Assembly: GCF_021735925.1 (NCBI RefSeq)
Contig: NZ_WMEA01000001.1
Coordinates: 933,001-997,000 of the forward strand
Direction of reading: 5' to 3'
Source of the DNA: Loktanella sp. M215
GTDB taxonomy: Bacteria; Pseudomonadota; Alphaproteobacteria; Rhodobacterales; Rhodobacteraceae
Length of the DNA: 64,000 nucleotides
Shown here: positions 8,516 through 17,416 of the stretch, in pieces
How the letters are laid out: each line of letters opens with the position of its first letter
Position numbering within the stretch: position 1 is the stretch's first letter
The notes under the pieces: generated by a model
What the model saw: the letters and a program-made list of their open reading frames with translations, nothing else
What the model was told of the DNA's origin: nothing
The model's database searches: none
Program-made: the position numbers and the translations under genes

Positions 8516-9610
8516 ATGATGGACATGTTCGACCAGAAGCCGACCGACCGCCCTGCGACCTGCCCCGTGCACGCCGCCCCGGACCACCCCGCGATCAAGC
8601 CCGCACGCGTTGGCATCCTCGTGGCGAACCTCGGCACGCCAGATGGCTACGACTACTGGTCGATGCGCCGCTACCTGTCTGAATTCCTGTCCGACAAACG
8701 CGTCGTCGACTACTCCGCCTGGGTCTGGCAGCCGCTGCTGCAACTTGTGATCCTGACGAAGCGGCCGTTCACCTCGGGTGCCAACTACAAATCGATCTGG
8801 AACGAAGACGCGAACGAATCGCCGCTTCTGACGATCACGAAAGCCCAGACCAAGGCGATCAAGGCGCAGATGCAGGCCCGCTACGGTGACGACGTGCGCG
8901 TCGATTTTTGCATGCGCTACGGCAACCCGTCCACCAAATCCAAGGTCCGCGAAATGGTCGAGGACGGCTGCACCAAGATCCTCTTCTTCCCGCTCTATCC
9001 GCACTACGCCGGTGCCACGTCCGCCACGGCCAACGACAAGTTCTTTCAGGCCCTGATGCAGGAAAAATGGCAGCCGACCGCCCGCATCGTCGACCCCTAT
9101 TTCGAGGATACGGCCTATATCGACGCGCTCGCGCAATCGATCGAACGCGCCTATGCCGCAGCCGATCAAAAACCCGAAGTGCTGATCTGCTCCTACCACG
9201 GCGTGCCGGAACGCTACCTGCGCGAAGGCGATCCCTACCATTGCCAGTGCCAGAAGACGACGCGCCTGCTGCGCGAACGTCTGGGCTGGGACAAGACCGA
9301 AATCCGGACGACCTTCCAGTCCCGCTTCGGACCCGAGGAATGGCTCAAGCCCTATACCGTCAAGGAAGTCGCCCGTCTGGCCGAGGAAGAGGGCATCAAG
9401 CGCATCGCCGTCTGCGCCCCGGCCTTCAGCGCCGACTGCATCGAAACGCTCGAAGAGATCAACGAAGAGATCAAGGAATCCTTCGAGCATGCAGGCGGCG
9501 AGCATTTCACCTACATTCCCTGCCTGAACGACGATCCCGCGCATATCGACGCGCTCTGCGGCATCATCGACCGGAACCTCGCAGGCTGGCTCGATCCCGA
9601 CCGCCCGTGA
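8516..9610 (+). CDS. hemH: Ferrochelatase
   Basis: Inserts ferrous iron into protoporphyrin IX, the last step of heme synthesis. The 364-residue protein has VANLGTPDGYDYWSMRRYL at the start of the fold. The conserved His region ICSYHGVPERYLREGDPYHCQC (~222) contains the catalytic His and paired cysteines. CAPAFSADCIETLEEI (~304) is also present. ATG 8516 follows an AGGAAAG ribosome binding site; ATG 8519 in the same frame is an alternative. Other heme genes in the window (hemD, hemY) are more than 30 kb away. Confidence 0.96.
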   Translation: MMDMFDQKPTDRPATCPVHAAPDHPAIKPARVGILVANLGTPDGYDYWSMRRYLSEFLSDKRVVDYSAWVWQPLLQLVILTKRPFTSGANYKSIWNEDANESPLLTITKAQTKAIKAQMQARYGDDVRVDFCMRYGNPSTKSKVREMVEDGCTKILFFPLYPHYAGATSATANDKFFQALMQEKWQPTARIVDPYFEDTAYIDALAQSIERAYAAADQKPEVLICSYHGVPERYLREGDPYHCQCQKTTRLLRERLGWDKTEIRTTFQSRFGPEEWLKPYTVKEVARLAEEEGIKRIAVCAPAFSADCIETLEEINEEIKESFEHAGGEHFTYIPCLNDDPAHIDALCGIIDRNLAGWLDPDRP

Positions 9611-9690
9611 AAATCCGCATTATCTGACCAGACTCACACCCGTCGGAGGCTCCAGCGGAAGATCCCGGTGTGGCGCCGGCCATCAGGCCA

Positions 9691-9724
9691 CCTCGCTTTT
9701 TCCTCAAATACTCCCGCCGGAGGC
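9691..9724. repeat. Intergenic repeat, copy 2 (CCTCGC-T5-AAATACTCCC type)
   Basis: CCTCGCTTTTTCCTCAAATACTCCCGCCGGAGGC matches copy 1 at 5305-5340 over most of its length. The GCCTCCGGCGGGAG part can fold on itself, and a GGCCATCAGGCC hairpin lies just upstream. It sits between hemH and an MFS gene. Confidence 0.6.
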
Positions 9725-9810
9725 GTCGCCCCGATAGGGGTGAAATCCCCCCATTGGCCCCGCCGCGGACCCGTGATTATGTGCGCGCGACCTCTTCCGA
9801 AAGCGCCCCG

Positions 9811-10977
9811 ATGTCCCTCACCATCCCGCTCGCGCCGCACCAGCGCGTCTTTGCGTCCTTCGCGATCTACGCCTTCGCGCTCGGCAACCTCTTTCCGCGC
9901 CTGCCGGACATCAAGCGCGCCATGGGGATCGAGGAAGGCGCGCTGGGCCTTGCGCTGATCGGCACATCGACCGGCACGCTGATCTCGCTGACCCTCGCCG
10001 CACCGGTGATCGCGCATCTCGGTCATCGCCGTGCGCTGTTCCTGCTGCTGCCGCTCATGGCGCTGTTCTTCGCCATCGCCGTCCATGCGTCCACACCGCT
10101 GGCACTCTTCCTGCTGCTGATTCCCGCAGGCCTGACCATGGGCGCCACCGAGGTCATCGTGAACGTCGAGGCAGACCGCACCGAGGCCGCGTTGGGCCGT
10201 CGCATCATGAACCGCGCCCATGCCTTCTGGAGCTTTGGGTTCTTCGGTGCAGGCCTCTTCGGCGCCGCGATGGCGCAGTTCGGCATCTCTCCGGGGCTGC
10301 ATCTGGCCTTGGTGCTGCCGCTGATCCTCGCGGCGGTCTGGGTCCTGTTAGGTGACTTCCAGCCCGCCCCCCGCCGCGGCACCGACACCAGCGAAGGCGG
10401 TCCGGCCATTGCAAGACCGACCTTGGGCATCATCGTGCTGGTCGGCGTCTCGCTGTCCGCGATGCTGCTGGAAGGCGCCAGCATCGACTGGTCCGCCATC
10501 TACATGCGCTCCGTCTTCGACGCGCTGCCGTTTCTGGGCGGTCTGGCCGTGGCGACCACGGCGCTCAGTCAGGCCATCACGCGCTATTTCGCCGACCGCA
10601 TCGTGGACCGCCACGCGCCCGATCACGTGGCCCGGATCATGCAGGCCGGCATGGCGCTGGGCGTGCTGGTGATCTTCTTCGCGCCCTCAGCGCCCGTGGC
10701 CCTCGTGGGCTTCGCGCTGTTGGGTGCGGGCACAGCCGCGATCTTTCCGCTGGCCATGTCGGCCGCAGCCCAACGCAGCGACCGCCCGGCCGCGCTCAAC
10801 GTCGCGGCACTTGCACAGTTTTCCTTCGTGACCTTCCTGCTGGGGCCGCCGCTTCTGGGGTTCGTTGCGGAACACGTGGGCCTGCGCTGGACCTTCGGGC
10901 TCTGCCTGCCGCTGGTCGCCGTCAGCTTTGCGCTCGCGGGTGCGCTCGGGTCGAAACCGATAAAGACCGCGCCGTAG
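9811..10977 (+). CDS. MFS transporter
   Basis: A 388-residue integral membrane protein with about 12 hydrophobic segments in two halves, and the loop 2-3 motif HLGHRRALFLLLPLMAL typical of the major facilitator superfamily. It resembles the YbjJ-type branch (FPRLPDIKRAMGIEEGALGLALIG at the N terminus). The frame is open farther upstream; ATG 9811 is chosen because the first membrane segment follows at the normal distance, although the ribosome binding site is weak. GTG 9781 is a possible alternative. Substrate unknown. Confidence 0.82.
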   Translation: MSLTIPLAPHQRVFASFAIYAFALGNLFPRLPDIKRAMGIEEGALGLALIGTSTGTLISLTLAAPVIAHLGHRRALFLLLPLMALFFAIAVHASTPLALFLLLIPAGLTMGATEVIVNVEADRTEAALGRRIMNRAHAFWSFGFFGAGLFGAAMAQFGISPGLHLALVLPLILAAVWVLLGDFQPAPRRGTDTSEGGPAIARPTLGIIVLVGVSLSAMLLEGASIDWSAIYMRSVFDALPFLGGLAVATTALSQAITRYFADRIVDRHAPDHVARIMQAGMALGVLVIFFAPSAPVALVGFALLGAGTAAIFPLAMSAAAQRSDRPAALNVAALAQFSFVTFLLGPPLLGFVAEHVGLRWTFGLCLPLVAVSFALAGALGSKPIKTAP

Positions 10978-10985
10978 AATCGCGA

Positions 10986-11010
10986 ACGGGGGCACCACCG
11001 GCGCCCCCGT
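10986..11010. terminator. Hairpin between MFS gene and small convergent gene
   Basis: ACGGGGGC (10986-10993) pairs with GCCCCCGT (11003-11010) across a 9-nt loop. There is no T run, so termination strength is uncertain. It lies between the ends of two convergent genes and could serve both. Confidence 0.5.
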
Positions 11011-11037
11011 CCCTGATGATCGTCCACGATCTTCAGT

Positions 11038-11202
11038 TCAACAAGACGACGAACAGACTTGCATCGTGCCGCGACGCCCCGTGATGACCGCATGATACGA
11101 TCCCCGGCCCGGATCGCGCGACACCCACGCAGCGATGCCCCGCTGATCGGGCCAATCGCTGCGACAAATCGGCAACGCCGATGGTGCCGGGTTGCGCCAC
11201 AT
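11038..11202 (-). CDS. Small protein of 54 residues with cysteine-rich C terminus (unknown)
   Basis: An ATG at 11202 follows an excellent GGAGG ribosome binding site with 5-nt spacing. The frame encodes 54 residues: a start MWRNPAPSALPICR, a central DWPDQRGIAAWVSRDPGRGSYH, and the end CSSSC directly before TGA. There are no membrane segments. It lies in the otherwise empty 323 bp between the MFS and CAP-domain genes. No family is recognised. The ribosome binding site and compact protein-like composition are the support; it could still be chance. Confidence 0.5.
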   Translation of the reverse strand: MWRNPAPSALPICRSDWPDQRGIAAWVSRDPGRGSYHAVITGRRGTMQVCSSSC

Positions 11203-11243
11203 CAAACCTCCGACAATTCGCGCGCCTTGGCCTGATGTGGCGT

Positions 11244-11272
11244 TTGAAATGCCCCGCGGTTCCCGCTAAGAC
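11244..11272 (+). promoter_or_regulatory. Candidate promoter of the CAP-domain lipoprotein gene
   Basis: TTGAAA (11244-11249) and TAAGAC (11267-11272) are 17 nt apart and lie about 30 bp before the ATG of the CAP-domain gene. Sequence match only. Confidence 0.4.
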
Positions 11273-11300
11273 ACGCATCAACGCCAGAAAGGGTGCCCCA

Positions 11301-11888
11301 ATGCAAAGACGCTTCGTGATGATCGGGATCGCTGCCCTCGGACTGGCCGCCTGCGCGCGCGCGCCCAAGGGCCGGATCGGCCCCGACGGCCTGCCCCTGC
11401 CGCAGGTCTACCGGATCGACCCCGCCAATACCGACGAGATTCAGTTCCGCATGCTGGACAGCGTGAACACCCTGCGGTCCGCCGCGGGCGTGCAGCCCGT
11501 CAGCCTCGACCCCCAGCTGAATGCCGCGGACGCGACCCATGCCCGCGACATGTCGGTGCAGAACCGTCCCTGGTTGTTCGGCTCTGACGGATCGTCGCCG
11601 CTGGACCGGGCGCGCCGCGTCGGTTTCCAGGGCCGCATCCTGGGCGAGAACATCTCTGAATCCTACGAGACAGAGCTGGAAACGCTGGCCGCCTGGATGA
11701 AGCAGCCCGACACGCGCCGCGTGGTCCTCGATCCGGCCGCAACCCGCATGGGACTGGCCTGGTTTCAGGAACCGGCGGGCAAGCTGTGGTGGGTGATGAC
11801 CCTCGGGACAGACCCGGTCTATCAGGCGCCGGCAGCGCCGACTTTCGACGCAAACCAGCCCTTTGGCACGGCGGCGCTGACCCAGTAA
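11301..11888 (+). CDS. CAP (SCP/PR1)-domain lipoprotein
   Basis: The 195-residue product has a lipoprotein signal (hydrophobic IGIAALGLAAC, modified Cys at residue 18). A CAP domain follows: LDSVNTLRSAAGVQPVSLDPQLNAADATHARDM, a family hallmark, then GENISESY (~115). Members are secreted and often of unknown function, some being lipid- or wall-associated. It converges with an L,D-transpeptidase lipoprotein with a 3-bp gap, so two cell-envelope genes sit end to end. Confidence 0.85.
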   Translation: MQRRFVMIGIAALGLAACARAPKGRIGPDGLPLPQVYRIDPANTDEIQFRMLDSVNTLRSAAGVQPVSLDPQLNAADATHARDMSVQNRPWLFGSDGSSPLDRARRVGFQGRILGENISESYETELETLAAWMKQPDTRRVVLDPAATRMGLAWFQEPAGKLWWVMTLGTDPVYQAPAAPTFDANQPFGTAALTQ

Positions 11889-11891
11889 GGG

Positions 11892-12395
11892 TCAGCGATA
11901 GATGAAGATCGGCGTGCCATCCTTGACCATGGCATACATGTCTTCAATCTCGTCGTTGCTGATGGCGATGCAGCCCCAGGTCCAGTCCTTCTGGCCGACA
12001 TATTCCTTGGGCGTGCCGTGGATGAAGATGTCGCCACCGGGCCGCATGCCCATGGCTTCGGCGCGCGCGATGTCCTCTGCGTCCGGATAGGAAATGCCCA
12101 GCGACAGGTGATACCGGCTGTTGCCGTTGCGGCGGTCGATCAGATAGGCGCCTTCCGGCGTGCGACCGTCCCGTTCGACCTGTTTGTGGCCCGTCGGTGC
12201 GAATCCCATCTGCATGTCGTATTCCTTCAGCAGACGCGTACCGCTCAGCAACTGGACCTTGTGCTGGCCCTTGAACACCTGAACGCGCGTCACCGGCGGC
12301 CCGTCATAGCGTTTGAACTTGTTCGGAACGGCCTTGGCGCATGCGGCCATGAACGTGCCAAGCGCACCCATCAACACGAATCGTCTGTTCAACAT
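11892..12395 (-). CDS. L,D-transpeptidase (YkuD) lipoprotein
   Basis: A periplasmic peptidoglycan cross-linking or lipoprotein-anchoring enzyme type. The 167-residue protein has a lipobox (MAAC, Cys19) and a single YkuD domain. Its active-site motif runs from FIHGT (His126) to WGCIAISN (catalytic Cys142). DGRTPEGAYLID near residue 76 is the usual loop before the active site. No additional wall-binding domain is seen. Confidence 0.9.
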   Translation of the reverse strand: MLNRRFVLMGALGTFMAACAKAVPNKFKRYDGPPVTRVQVFKGQHKVQLLSGTRLLKEYDMQMGFAPTGHKQVERDGRTPEGAYLIDRRNGNSRYHLSLGISYPDAEDIARAEAMGMRPGGDIFIHGTPKEYVGQKDWTWGCIAISNDEIEDMYAMVKDGTPIFIYR

Positions 12396-12500
12396 CGGTC
12401 TGCCCCGCCTGAAAATCCCACGACCAATCTGACGTCGGTCTATGAAATTTTCGATACACCAGCAGGGACGCGTGTCAAAGGGCCCACTGCCACAGCCGAA

Positions 12501-13703
12501 TCACGCCCGCGTGAGCGATGCGACCATTTCGACGTGCGGCGACCAGCGGAACTGGTCCACGACCTGCACACAGTCCACCGCAAAGCCCGCAGCGACCAGC
12601 GCCGCGACATCGCGCCCGAAGGTCACCGGGTTGCAGGACACCATTGCCACGCGGTTCACCGTGCTGTCCGCAATCGTCGCCACCTGTGCCGCGGCACCCG
12701 CCCGCGGCGGGTCGAGGACGGCAACGTCCCACCCTTTCAACTCGTCCGGTTCCAGCGGGCGGCGGAACAGGTCGCGGGACGTGGCGGTGACCTTCTTCAG
12801 CCCCTGTGCCCCGCGCCAGCCCTTGTCCAGCGCCGTCGTCATGGCGGCATCGCCTTCGATCGCCCAGACCTCTGCCGCGACAGACAGCGGCAGGGAAAAC
12901 GTGCCGCTGCCGGCAAACAGATCGACGACGCGGTGCGCGCGGCCCACGATTTCCTTCACGGCGGCCGACAGCGCGGCCTCTCCGTCTTGCGTCGCCTGCA
13001 GAAAGGCGCCGGGCGGGGGTGTCACGGTCGCCGGTCCCAGCACCTGCACCGGCGGGCGGATCGTCACCACGGTTTCATCCATCCAGGTCAGCCGCGCTAA
13101 CCTGTGGTTCTGGGCAAAGACCGCAAGGTCGATACGCAATTGATCGGTCAGCGGCTGGTCCGTCTGGATCAGCACGTCAAGGCCCGCGGCACTCTCGGTC
13201 ACGGTCAGCGCGACCTCGCCCCGCCGGGACGCGGCCATGACGGTCAGCGCCTCTAGCATGGGAATCCCCGCCAGCAGGCCGGGCGTGACAAGCTGGCAGT
13301 CGGGCACGGCGACCAGCACATCGGACGCCCGCGCGTGAAAGCCGACCATCGCGCCGGATTTCGTGCGCCGGCCCGCGAACTTGGCCCGCCGGCGCGACCG
13401 AGGAGGAGAGGTGTGCATGGCCCGAAACACAGGCTCCAGCCCATGCGCCATTAGGGCGCGGGCCACGACCTGCTGCTTCCACTCGGCCACGAAAGCGTCG
13501 CCGGCATGTTGCAGCGCACAGCCGCCGCAGGTCTTGAAATGACGACAGGGTGGAGAGACGCGCAAATGCGACGGCGTCAGGATCTGGGGCGTGCCGTCTT
13601 CGCGCAACGCCACCTTTTCACCGGGCAGGGTGCGTGGGACAAGTGTGCCGTCGCTGGCACGACCGGCGCCCAGATGGGTCAGGCTTTCGATGATCAGGCT
13701 CAC
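12501..13703 (-). CDS. Class I SAM-dependent RNA m5U methyltransferase (RlmC/RlmD/TrmA family)
   Basis: Methylates a uridine in rRNA or tRNA. The 400-residue protein has the iron-sulfur cysteines CRHFKTCGGC (C53, C59, C62) with a fourth Cys near residue 136, the SAM motif DLFAGSGTFSLPL (~272) and the catalytic SCNP motif near the C terminus. TRAM-like residues at the N terminus are short. Exact target (23S rRNA or tRNA) cannot be decided. Its start overlaps the stop of the upstream ABC exporter (ATGA). Confidence 0.9.
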   Translation of the reverse strand: MSLIIESLTHLGAGRASDGTLVPRTLPGEKVALREDGTPQILTPSHLRVSPPCRHFKTCGGCALQHAGDAFVAEWKQQVVARALMAHGLEPVFRAMHTSPPRSRRRAKFAGRRTKSGAMVGFHARASDVLVAVPDCQLVTPGLLAGIPMLEALTVMAASRRGEVALTVTESAAGLDVLIQTDQPLTDQLRIDLAVFAQNHRLARLTWMDETVVTIRPPVQVLGPATVTPPPGAFLQATQDGEAALSAAVKEIVGRAHRVVDLFAGSGTFSLPLSVAAEVWAIEGDAAMTTALDKGWRGAQGLKKVTATSRDLFRRPLEPDELKGWDVAVLDPPRAGAAAQVATIADSTVNRVAMVSCNPVTFGRDVAALVAAGFAVDCVQVVDQFRWSPHVEMVASLTRA

Positions 13704-15529
13704 GCGGCGTCCTCGACTGTGATGAAGCCCCCCGATTGCCTGTTCCAGTAGCGGGCGTAAAGCCCTTCCATCGCCAGAAGCGCCTCGTGCGTGCCTTCCT
13801 CGACGATCCGGCCCTTGTCCATCACGATGATCCGGTCCATCTGGCGCAGCGTCGACAGGCGGTGCGCGATGGCGATCACGGTCTTGCCCTCCATCACCGC
13901 GTCCAGCGCGCCCTGGATGCTGGCCTCGACTTCTGAATCCAGCGCGCTCGTCGCCTCATCAAGGATCAGGATCGGCGCATCCTTCAGGATCGCGCGCGCG
14001 ATGGCGATGCGCTGGCGTTGGCCGCCCGACAGCTTGACACCGCGTTCGCCCAGATGCGCGTCATATCCCTTGCGGCCCGCATGGTCGCGGATATTGGCGA
14101 TGAACTCCTCGGCCTCTGCCCGCGCGGCGGCGCGGTGGATCTGATCCTCGGTCGCGTCGGGCGCGCCGTACCGGATGTTGTCGCGGGCAGAGCGGTTGAA
14201 CATCGCCGTTTCCTGCGTGACCATCCCGATCTTGCGCCGCAAACTTTCCTGCCGCACGTGCCGCAGATCCTGACCGTCGATGGACACAGTGCCTTTTTCG
14301 GGGTCATAGAGCCGCAGGAGCAGCGCCACGAGGGTCGATTTCCCCGCACCGGACCCGCCGACGATCCCCAGCTTCTCGCCGCTTGCTATATCCAGCGTCA
14401 CGTGGCGCAAACCGCCCTCGCCGCCGCCGTAGCTAAAGGTCACGTCGTCCAGCGTGATCCGCCCGGCGCTCAGGTCCAGATCGACGGCATCGTCGGCATC
14501 AGGCAGCGCGTGGGATTTGGCGAGGGTGCGGACCGCATCCTCGACCTCGCCCACGTTGGAATACATGCCCATCAGGGTAAAGCTGACCCAACCGGTCATC
14601 TGCGCCAGCCGCAGCCCGATGGTGCCCGCCACCGCGATATCGCCCGCCGTGGCCGCCCCCGATTGCCACAAGAACAGCGTCATGCCGACCAGCAGCACCG
14701 GCAGCACGCCCGCCAGCGTCATCAGCCAGAACCGGAACCCGGCCGACACCCAGCCGAACCCCAGGGAATCCAGCCGGAACTTCTCCATCGCGTCGGTGGC
14801 GGCACGGTCCTCGTGATCGGCATGGGCAAAGAGCTTGACCGTCTTGATGTTGGTGATCGTATCCACGACCTGCCCCGTCACCATCGCGCGACTGCCCGCG
14901 CGCTGTTTCGACGTCTCGCGGATGCGCGGCATGAAGACACGGATCAGCCCGATATAGGCACACATCCAGATCGCCAGCACGACCGCCCCCCAGATGTCGA
15001 TATCGGTCAGCAGGACGATCGACCCCAGCACCGAGGCCAGCGCATAGAACACCGTGTTGATCGTATCGACACCCAGATCCGTCGTCGCCCGCGCGGCCTG
15101 CATCTGCTTCTGGCTGATCCGCCCGGCAAAGTCGTTGTCGAAGAACGTCACCGCCTGCCCCAGCGTATGCCGGTGCAGCCGCGACAGGACCAGATTGTAG
15201 ATCGCAGGTGCGACGACGACCGACTGCATGATGCCCGACAGCCCCAGCACCAGCGGCCGGAACAGGATAAAGAACGCGGCCACCCCGATCAGCAACCACA
15301 GGTTCTCGCCGAAATAGGCACTGGGCTGGCTCGCCAGCGCCGAATCGATGACCCGCCCGAGGATCAGGGCGGCCAGCACCTCCAGCACACCGGCCAGCGT
15401 GCTGATCAGCGCGCCCGCGCCCATCGCGCCAAAGCTCCCGCGCAGCGCCCAGCGGATGAACGCCAGCAGGGTGTGCGGCGGCGGCCCGTCGGCGCGGGCG
15501 TTGGGGTCGATCCAGTTCGTGAATGTCAT
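13700..15529 (-). CDS. ABC exporter, fused permease-ATPase (half transporter A)
   Basis: A 609-residue half transporter with a six-segment ABC exporter membrane domain (~20-330). The ATPase has Walker A GGSGAGKST (~388), signature LSGGQRQR (~490), Walker B ILILDEATSALD (~510) and a His switch IAHRLST. It overlaps the next half transporter by 4 nt, suggesting a heterodimer like other tandem pairs. The substrate is not visible from sequence; multidrug or lipid export is typical for the group. Confidence 0.93.
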   Translation of the reverse strand: MTFTNWIDPNARADGPPPHTLLAFIRWALRGSFGAMGAGALISTLAGVLEVLAALILGRVIDSALASQPSAYFGENLWLLIGVAAFFILFRPLVLGLSGIMQSVVVAPAIYNLVLSRLHRHTLGQAVTFFDNDFAGRISQKQMQAARATTDLGVDTINTVFYALASVLGSIVLLTDIDIWGAVVLAIWMCAYIGLIRVFMPRIRETSKQRAGSRAMVTGQVVDTITNIKTVKLFAHADHEDRAATDAMEKFRLDSLGFGWVSAGFRFWLMTLAGVLPVLLVGMTLFLWQSGAATAGDIAVAGTIGLRLAQMTGWVSFTLMGMYSNVGEVEDAVRTLAKSHALPDADDAVDLDLSAGRITLDDVTFSYGGGEGGLRHVTLDIASGEKLGIVGGSGAGKSTLVALLLRLYDPEKGTVSIDGQDLRHVRQESLRRKIGMVTQETAMFNRSARDNIRYGAPDATEDQIHRAAARAEAEEFIANIRDHAGRKGYDAHLGERGVKLSGGQRQRIAIARAILKDAPILILDEATSALDSEVEASIQGALDAVMEGKTVIAIAHRLSTLRQMDRIIVMDKGRIVEEGTHEALLAMEGLYARYWNRQSGGFITVEDAA

Positions 15530-17358
15530 GCGTCTTCCCCCAGAAACCCGCCGGACTGCCGCGCCCAGAACCGGGCATAGCGCCCGTTCAGCGCCAGCAA
15601 TGCGTCATGCGTGCCGTCTTCGACGATGCGCCCGTTGTCCATCACGATGATCCGGTCCATCCGCGCGATGGTCGACAGCCGGTGCGCAATCGCGATCACC
15701 GTCTTGCCGTCCATCATCGTGTCCAGCGTGTCCTGAATCGCCGCCTCGACCTCTGAATCCAGCGCGCTCGTCGCCTCGTCCAGCATTAGGATTGGCGCGT
15801 CCTTCAGGATAACCCGCGCCAGCGCGATCCGCTGCCGCTGCCCACCCGACAGCTTGACCCCGCGCTCGCCCACCCGCGCGTCATAGCCGCGGCGGCCCTC
15901 GGTATCCTCGAGCGTCTGGATGAAATCATGCGCCTGCGCCTGCTGCGCCGCCGCGATCATCGCAGCCTCGGTCGCCTGCGGCGCACCGTAAAGGATATTT
16001 TCCCGCACGGACCGGTGCAGCAGCGCCGAATCCTGCTGCACCATGCCGATCGCATGGCGCAGCGAATCCTGCGTCACGGCAGCGATATCCTGCCCGTCGA
16101 TGCGGATCACGCCACCCTCGGCGTCGTAGAACCGCAGCAGCAGCTTGACCAATGTCGACTTGCCCGCACCGGATGCGCCGACAAGGCCGACCTTCTGACC
16201 CGCAGGCACCGTCAGGTCGATCCGGTCCAGACCGCCCTTGGCCTTGCCGTAGTGATGGCTCAACCTGTCCAGTTCGATCCGGCCCGCCGTAATCGTCAAG
16301 GGTGTGGCCCCGCGCGCGTCGGTCAGGGTGACCGGTTGCCCGATCGTCTCCAGCCCCTCGGCCACGACGCCAAGCTCTTGGAACAACTGGCTGACGGCCC
16401 ACATGATCCAGCCGCTCATGCCGTTCAGACGCAGCACCAGCGCGGCGGCTGCCGCGACGACACCGACTGTTGCCAGCCCGCCCAGCCACAGTGACAGCGC
16501 CCAGCCGACGACGCCCACCACCAGCACGCCGTTCAGGAACACCAGCGTCAGGTCCATGATGGTGTAAAGCCGCATCTCGCGCATCAGGGTGGTCCGCGAC
16601 CCTTCGATGGCGTCCTTGGCATAGCCCAGTTCCGCGTCCGAATGGGCGAACATCTTGACCGAGTGGATGTTGGTATAGCCATCCACGATCCGCCCGGTCA
16701 CGACGCTGCGCGCGTCCGAGGACGCCTGTGACGCAGGCTTGATCCGCTTGATCACCCAGCGCAGCAGAAAGAGGTAGGGGATGAACCACGCCAAAAGCGG
16801 CAGCACCAGCCGCAGGTCCGCATCCGCCAGCAGCAGGAACGCGCCGACCAGATAGGCGGCGGCAAAGGCCACGGCCTCGAAGAACTGGTTCATCACGCTC
16901 GCGACCGCCTGCGGCGTCTGCATCACCCGGTTGGCGATCCGTCCGGCAAAGTCGTTCTCGAACCAGCCGACGCTTTGCCGCATGATCTGCCGGTGCGCCC
17001 GCCAGCGCGACAGCGCCGTCAGGTTCGGGTTGATCGTCTGGTTCAGCAAGGCCGTATGCGCGGTCTGGATCAGGGGGCGCAGGGTCAGGAAAAACACCGC
17101 CATCGCCATTAGCTCTACCCCGTGATCCGCCCAGAAGATCGCGGGATCCTTGTCCAGCAGATCGACCAGACGCCCGAGGTAGCCGATCAAGCCGACCTCG
17201 ATGAAGGCAACAAGCGTCGACAGCCCCGCCGTGACCGCAAAGACGCGGTGGAACGGCCGGGTGTAATCCCGCAGGAACGGCCAAAGCCGCGTGGGCGGTG
17301 TGTCGGTCTCCTGATACGGCGTATAGGGATCGACGAGGCGCTCGAAATAACCAAACAC
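15526..17358 (-). CDS. ABC exporter, fused permease-ATPase (half transporter B)
   Basis: A 610-residue partner of the gene at 13700-15529, with the same order of domains: six membrane segments, then an ATPase with GASGAGKST (~395), LSGGQRQR (~497) and LMLDEATSALD (~519). Both partners keep the catalytic Glu after Walker B, so neither ATP site is obviously degenerate. It is the first gene of a three-gene overlapping run that ends with the RNA methyltransferase. Confidence 0.93.
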   Translation of the reverse strand: MFGYFERLVDPYTPYQETDTPPTRLWPFLRDYTRPFHRVFAVTAGLSTLVAFIEVGLIGYLGRLVDLLDKDPAIFWADHGVELMAMAVFFLTLRPLIQTAHTALLNQTINPNLTALSRWRAHRQIMRQSVGWFENDFAGRIANRVMQTPQAVASVMNQFFEAVAFAAAYLVGAFLLLADADLRLVLPLLAWFIPYLFLLRWVIKRIKPASQASSDARSVVTGRIVDGYTNIHSVKMFAHSDAELGYAKDAIEGSRTTLMREMRLYTIMDLTLVFLNGVLVVGVVGWALSLWLGGLATVGVVAAAAALVLRLNGMSGWIMWAVSQLFQELGVVAEGLETIGQPVTLTDARGATPLTITAGRIELDRLSHHYGKAKGGLDRIDLTVPAGQKVGLVGASGAGKSTLVKLLLRFYDAEGGVIRIDGQDIAAVTQDSLRHAIGMVQQDSALLHRSVRENILYGAPQATEAAMIAAAQQAQAHDFIQTLEDTEGRRGYDARVGERGVKLSGGQRQRIALARVILKDAPILMLDEATSALDSEVEAAIQDTLDTMMDGKTVIAIAHRLSTIARMDRIIVMDNGRIVEDGTHDALLALNGRYARFWARQSGGFLGEDA

Positions 17359-17416
17359 GGGATGCCTTATGTCTCTCGGACCTCTGATGTAGGACCGGGT
17401 CGCATAAAGGGAAACC

